This document shows, piece by piece, positions 63,901 to 64,000 of a stretch of 64,000 bases of DNA. Below the pieces are notes generated by a model. The model did not search any database. It was not told where the DNA came from and worked only from the letters and a program-made list of their open reading frames with translations. Position numbers and translations under genes: made by a program. Origin of the DNA: Verrucomicrobiaceae bacterium (GTDB lineage: Bacteria; Verrucomicrobiota; Verrucomicrobiia; Verrucomicrobiales; Verrucomicrobiaceae); assembly GCA_027489965.1 (NCBI GenBank), contig JAIXZA010000146.1:1-64000 (forward strand), read 5' to 3'. Position 1 is the first letter of the stretch, and every line of letters starts with the position of its first letter.

Positions 63901-64000
63901 CGATGCCAAAGCACCCACAGTTACTCTAACGACGCCCTCGTCTGGTGCTCGAGTGGCTCTGTCTGAGCTCACACTCAAAGGAGCGGCGGCAGACGATAAG
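54920..64000 (+). CDS. Giant secreted CotH-kinase/lamin-tail multidomain protein (3' partial)
   Basis: The frame is open from the ATG at 54920 through the window end, at least 3,027 residues. A signal peptide (about 1-23) is followed by an N-terminal beta-rich domain (to about 55.99 kb), three DUF11 repeats (55.99-57.15), Calx-beta (57.16-57.48), an Ig-like domain and an InlB-like repeat. Next come the two-part C-terminal-type module (58.0-58.8, with a third related part to 59.1), LTD (59.15-59.5), a PA14-like segment (59.85-60.15), a chitobiase-type repeat (60.7-60.93) and the CotH kinase (61.08-62.28, with NPKHSFRL and LAHDFEHTF). A second chitobiase repeat, then a repeat of DUF11-Calx-beta-Ig (63.19-64.0) follow. 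Probably a surface or secreted adhesin or enzyme. The ATG has a T-rich leader and no clear Shine-Dalgarno site. Confidence 0.88.
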   Translation, partial: MPRFCIFLLISLTLVAMSPLGAAPFTAGNVVVYRVGTGLVPLVNTGNAVFLDEYSPSGSLVQSIPMPTVLDGLQKRLIASGTASSDGLMSLSLNGDYLVLPGYDADFSNGTSLTSSSSALINRVIGRVDGAGTIDTSTSLIDANSGSNFRGVCSSDGSQFWTAGSGSGVRFVGSLGATTSIQLSATNTNLRQPALFGNQLYVSSGSNAVRLGTVGAGLPQLAGQVISSLPGYSTANINPSAFVLLDLDAVIAGVDTLYVADDGSSGGLMKYSFDGSTWTARGSVGTGADAYRGLTAIVSGTSVTLYATRKGGGSSIGGGELVCLVDASGRTGTLVGSPTWLATAAANTAFRGVALAPNQFDLSIATSGPTSVFTTAPFDYTLTLTNSGLVNASGVSAEFTLPPGVIFVSASGTGFTAAHNAGVVTFSGGTVNGSSSATLVVKVSRSSSGVIDLTAGAAVVDPNLALKEMDEGNNTSTQILATTVTDAPDLALTLTGPPSQLTGASFDYILTVANHGLVNATGVNAQFTLPAGLDYVNGSSPEFLISENNGVVSLSGAAINVGMSAVATITARSLVDGNYSAAVGSALVDPANSIAESHESNNGNATAVNTVLKTSDLVVDLVENGPFQSGDLGATYTITVSNSGTGDTSGLVSLTDTLPDGLTAVTLAGSGWTILQGAGSSVSASRSDSLASGASYPPLTLTVSIAVNAPSLLQNVVTVAGGGELNQLNNSDSVSSSIALAGPGSLAWSVQEVNVNEEQPTVSLQIRRTNGRTGSVSVSVNSSNETATAGSDYTVVSSSVTLADNVVSQNVIIPLLTDSRAEPNETFTVVLSQPTNGATLGAIHTVRVRILDPDVQKPTLSLTSPAADQEVPEGIVTVSGNAGDNKGIARIEVKLNDAPYANATLATGTGGRVNFSHVIVPVPGANTLSVRAIDFRGNISTLITRSFSYLVLRTFTFINVTNETKTTTGLLKVGNYYSLVANPRSTYLFKEWSSAQLTLTEAEAGSSYLTFQMMEGLTIKATFIPDPFIPQIIGDYSGLIRAVAPTAPSHQTDGFVQLTVNPRGGFSGILRINGVRLPIFGLFDHAGLARFGFSRSKSLLVPRINQAAYVLAMSLDLSPEGTQSINGTLGLQTRSGTLPMSELKAIRHFFDGKTPGTTAPASIYTFAMPAQAQALPVTAFPQGDGIGTIQMSRLGVMNLSGILADGTAVTVSTRMGKESEAPLYIPLEKEAGSLNGWLKVDHTRPDTDLSGSDLRWFKQQTNGHYYPMGWPEGVILPLLGTRYAVPLGESILPDLSEVVGANAVLNLSLGGLSAAVEKEMTISTKNVITKVPVNDASYTLQFISSTGSYKGSIKLVEGLPASSYQGVILQKGAHRRGFGHFLSSKPVVSSGSGQAGVVSLKTKFNPRLQLVISEFMANNESTISDVDGDFSDWIEIYNPGSDEVDLTNWCLTDTSSDLSKWRFPELTLGAKQFLLVWASGKNRTLSSQPLHTNFSLSAGGEYLALVRPDGVTIEHHFSPMYPAQANDESYGINFTGRSLLSQKASVKYRVPTNATLGSAWVAPDFSDSSWSSGKTGLGFGVGVPGFTVRQVAKKPDLGGVNSIATCDELLSLPKGHSSILSEATVIAPMINYVGDGGDGNYPDNMALPNGTAEPYALKATGIITIPSSGTYVFGLNSDDGGRIKIDGVAVMTDDSNHGPVDHLSPPVNLTAGPHSVEVIMWEGGGGDCVEFFARAGTDTAWNSDFKLVGSADGLAVVTPPLNATNSSSQLIGTNLENSMRNKNASVYVRLPFVATGVSGFTGLTLHMLYNDGFVAYLNGTEVARRNAPTNATFDSVATATRSSLQTLTRETFDLSSSIPSLLTGNNVLAVHAMNDVKSDGSFFLLPELSVTAGLAGNALFFRPSGSVITATPGAVNEVPAFAGDVQPLIFSHKHGYYSAAILLAITSPTLGTSIRYTLDGSTPTTTHGSLYTRPFIVSKTSTVRAIGFKAGFQPTKSLTQTYLFLNDVVRQSANGVRPNAGWPLGTVNGQVSDYGMDPDIINSTNPEIGGLDKVKSALTSIPTLSIVTDLPNLFDETNGIWVNPYGRGEAWERPASIEMIGDNGPDGGFEINCGLRLRGGFSRSGDNPKHSFRLFFRAEYGAAKLNYPLFGNEGAPSFNKIDLRTSQNYSWSFGGDGNNTFLREESTREMQGAMGQPYTRSRYYHLYLNGQYWGIYETDERPEANYAESYLGGNADDYDTIKGEQDQGYITGVTDGNLDAWEALRVKARAHASAPTNENYFAMSGKAADGLTLTADPVLLDPGNLIDYMLLTFWTGNLDGATSAFLGDGAANNWFAVRNRLGIAGGFKFLAHDFEHTFFNVDEDRTGPFSAGDPTLVERYNPMYLHHDLRPNAEYRMLWADHVQKHLFNQGALTAEQIQSKMRDRKALLDKIIIAESARWGDSKTGTNPPLTRLDWQNAVNYVIDDYVPNRGSRVLDQLRADGLYPSFDAPTLSQNGGSFPSGGEVMLTGNGGTIYYTLDGSDPRLVGGGLNPVAQSYVSSTELDLVIPLNHTWKYLANGSDQGTAWRNASYDDSSWSSGLGELGYGDGDEETIVPFVDTDPGTAGDQKNATTYFRTKFIVPDATIVTAAEFKVKYDDAVILYLNGVEVVRSPNIVSNPAYNTYASGGAPDENAFFIFGLDPALLIAGENTLAAEVHQADANSSDTSFYATLQLVRTNVAVPLILSGTGKVPMKVRAQKSGEWSALTEATFDVKQGSDLTPLLAANSNFTAGASASYNVAVRNTGTLTTGGKVTVSVSLPVGLTATSLTGSGWNITSSSGATVSASRNDALPTGVSYPALTLAFVIAANSPAYASTQVTVSGGGDFVSSNNSFTLVTPIASTGASQFSFSSSSYRGREDSGVVNVTLLRSGDRSSSASVRISAKSGNAKENSDFNPFSDIINFADGEVSKVVSIGLISDTKVEVNESFTMQLDTVTGAASLGLPNQAKVLILENDAKAPTVTLTTPSSGARVALSELTLKGAAADDK

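Noticed and set aside
1..64000. CRISPR array, prophage, insertion sequence or rRNA
   Set aside because: No regular spaced repeats, transposase, integrase, phage structural genes or rRNA motifs were seen.

Overview
The window looks like chromosome from a free-living member of the Verrucomicrobiota, most like the Prosthecobacter/Verrucomicrobium group. This placement is inferred from gene content, not from a marker search. The supporting features are Tat-exported proteins (a Gfo/Idh/MocA oxidoreductase, a beta-propeller protein and a DUF1552 protein), DUF1080 and ThuA proteins, an orphan pseudopilin, a CotH/lamin-tail giant surface protein, and an ordinary Gram-negative core. No rRNA, tRNA, CRISPR array, prophage or insertion sequence was seen. 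Genes are tightly packed on both strands, and several convergent pairs overlap at their stops.

Layout. 1-8.2 kb: the tail of a barrel-like protein, an AI-2E family transporter, a HAD phosphatase, a lysine 2,3-aminomutase-like enzyme, an exported oxidoreductase, a rhomboid protease, ispH and an L,D-transpeptidase. 8.2-12.2 kb: an exported DUF1080 protein, a Tat-exported propeller protein, an MFS transporter, a small unknown protein and an Smr protein. 12.2-17.7 kb: a large S8 protease facing a small H-type lectin gene, then a VOC protein and a membrane coiled-coil protein. 17.9-21 kb: a minus-strand cluster trpA-dapF-DUF4160-DUF2442-dapA with gaps of 2 to 15 bases. 21-25.1 kb: an enolase-superfamily protein, a HicBA-type toxin-antitoxin pair and ligA. 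25.1-33.6 kb: a HAD gene broken by an amber codon, an M20 peptidase, and an RND efflux operon (tetR, adaptor, pump, outer-membrane factor) with a candidate operator. 33.7-41.6 kb: a ThuA-like protein, an unknown secreted protein, an NdpA-like protein, an AsmA-like protein, pheA, scpB and DUF1552. 41.7-45.9 kb: sufS-sufU diverging from purT-folC. 46-51.1 kb: an unknown membrane protein coupled to a zinc-ribbon Nudix hydrolase, an SHD1/OB-like secreted protein, an amidase, sodA and a pseudopilin behind a near-consensus promoter. 51.7-54.8 kb: ribBA-ribH-nusB-ftsY. 54.9-64 kb: the first 3,027 codons of a giant secreted multidomain protein that runs off the window.

The genes cover lysine/peptidoglycan precursor supply (dapA, dapF, L,D-transpeptidase, amidase), aromatic amino acids (trpA, pheA), Fe-S assembly (sufSU) with Fe-S users (ispH, the KamA-like enzyme), riboflavin, folate and purine synthesis, and an outward-facing set (S8 protease, lectin, pseudopilin, CotH giant). 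Points most worth a second look: a C-terminal module shared by the S8 protease and the giant protein, a duplicated cassette inside the giant, the DUF4160-DUF2442 pair inside a lysine/tryptophan operon, the Thr-to-Ala change in the TRF motif of PheA, the amber-interrupted HAD gene, the tetR operator, and the unknown membrane protein with a repeated LMGISSG motif.
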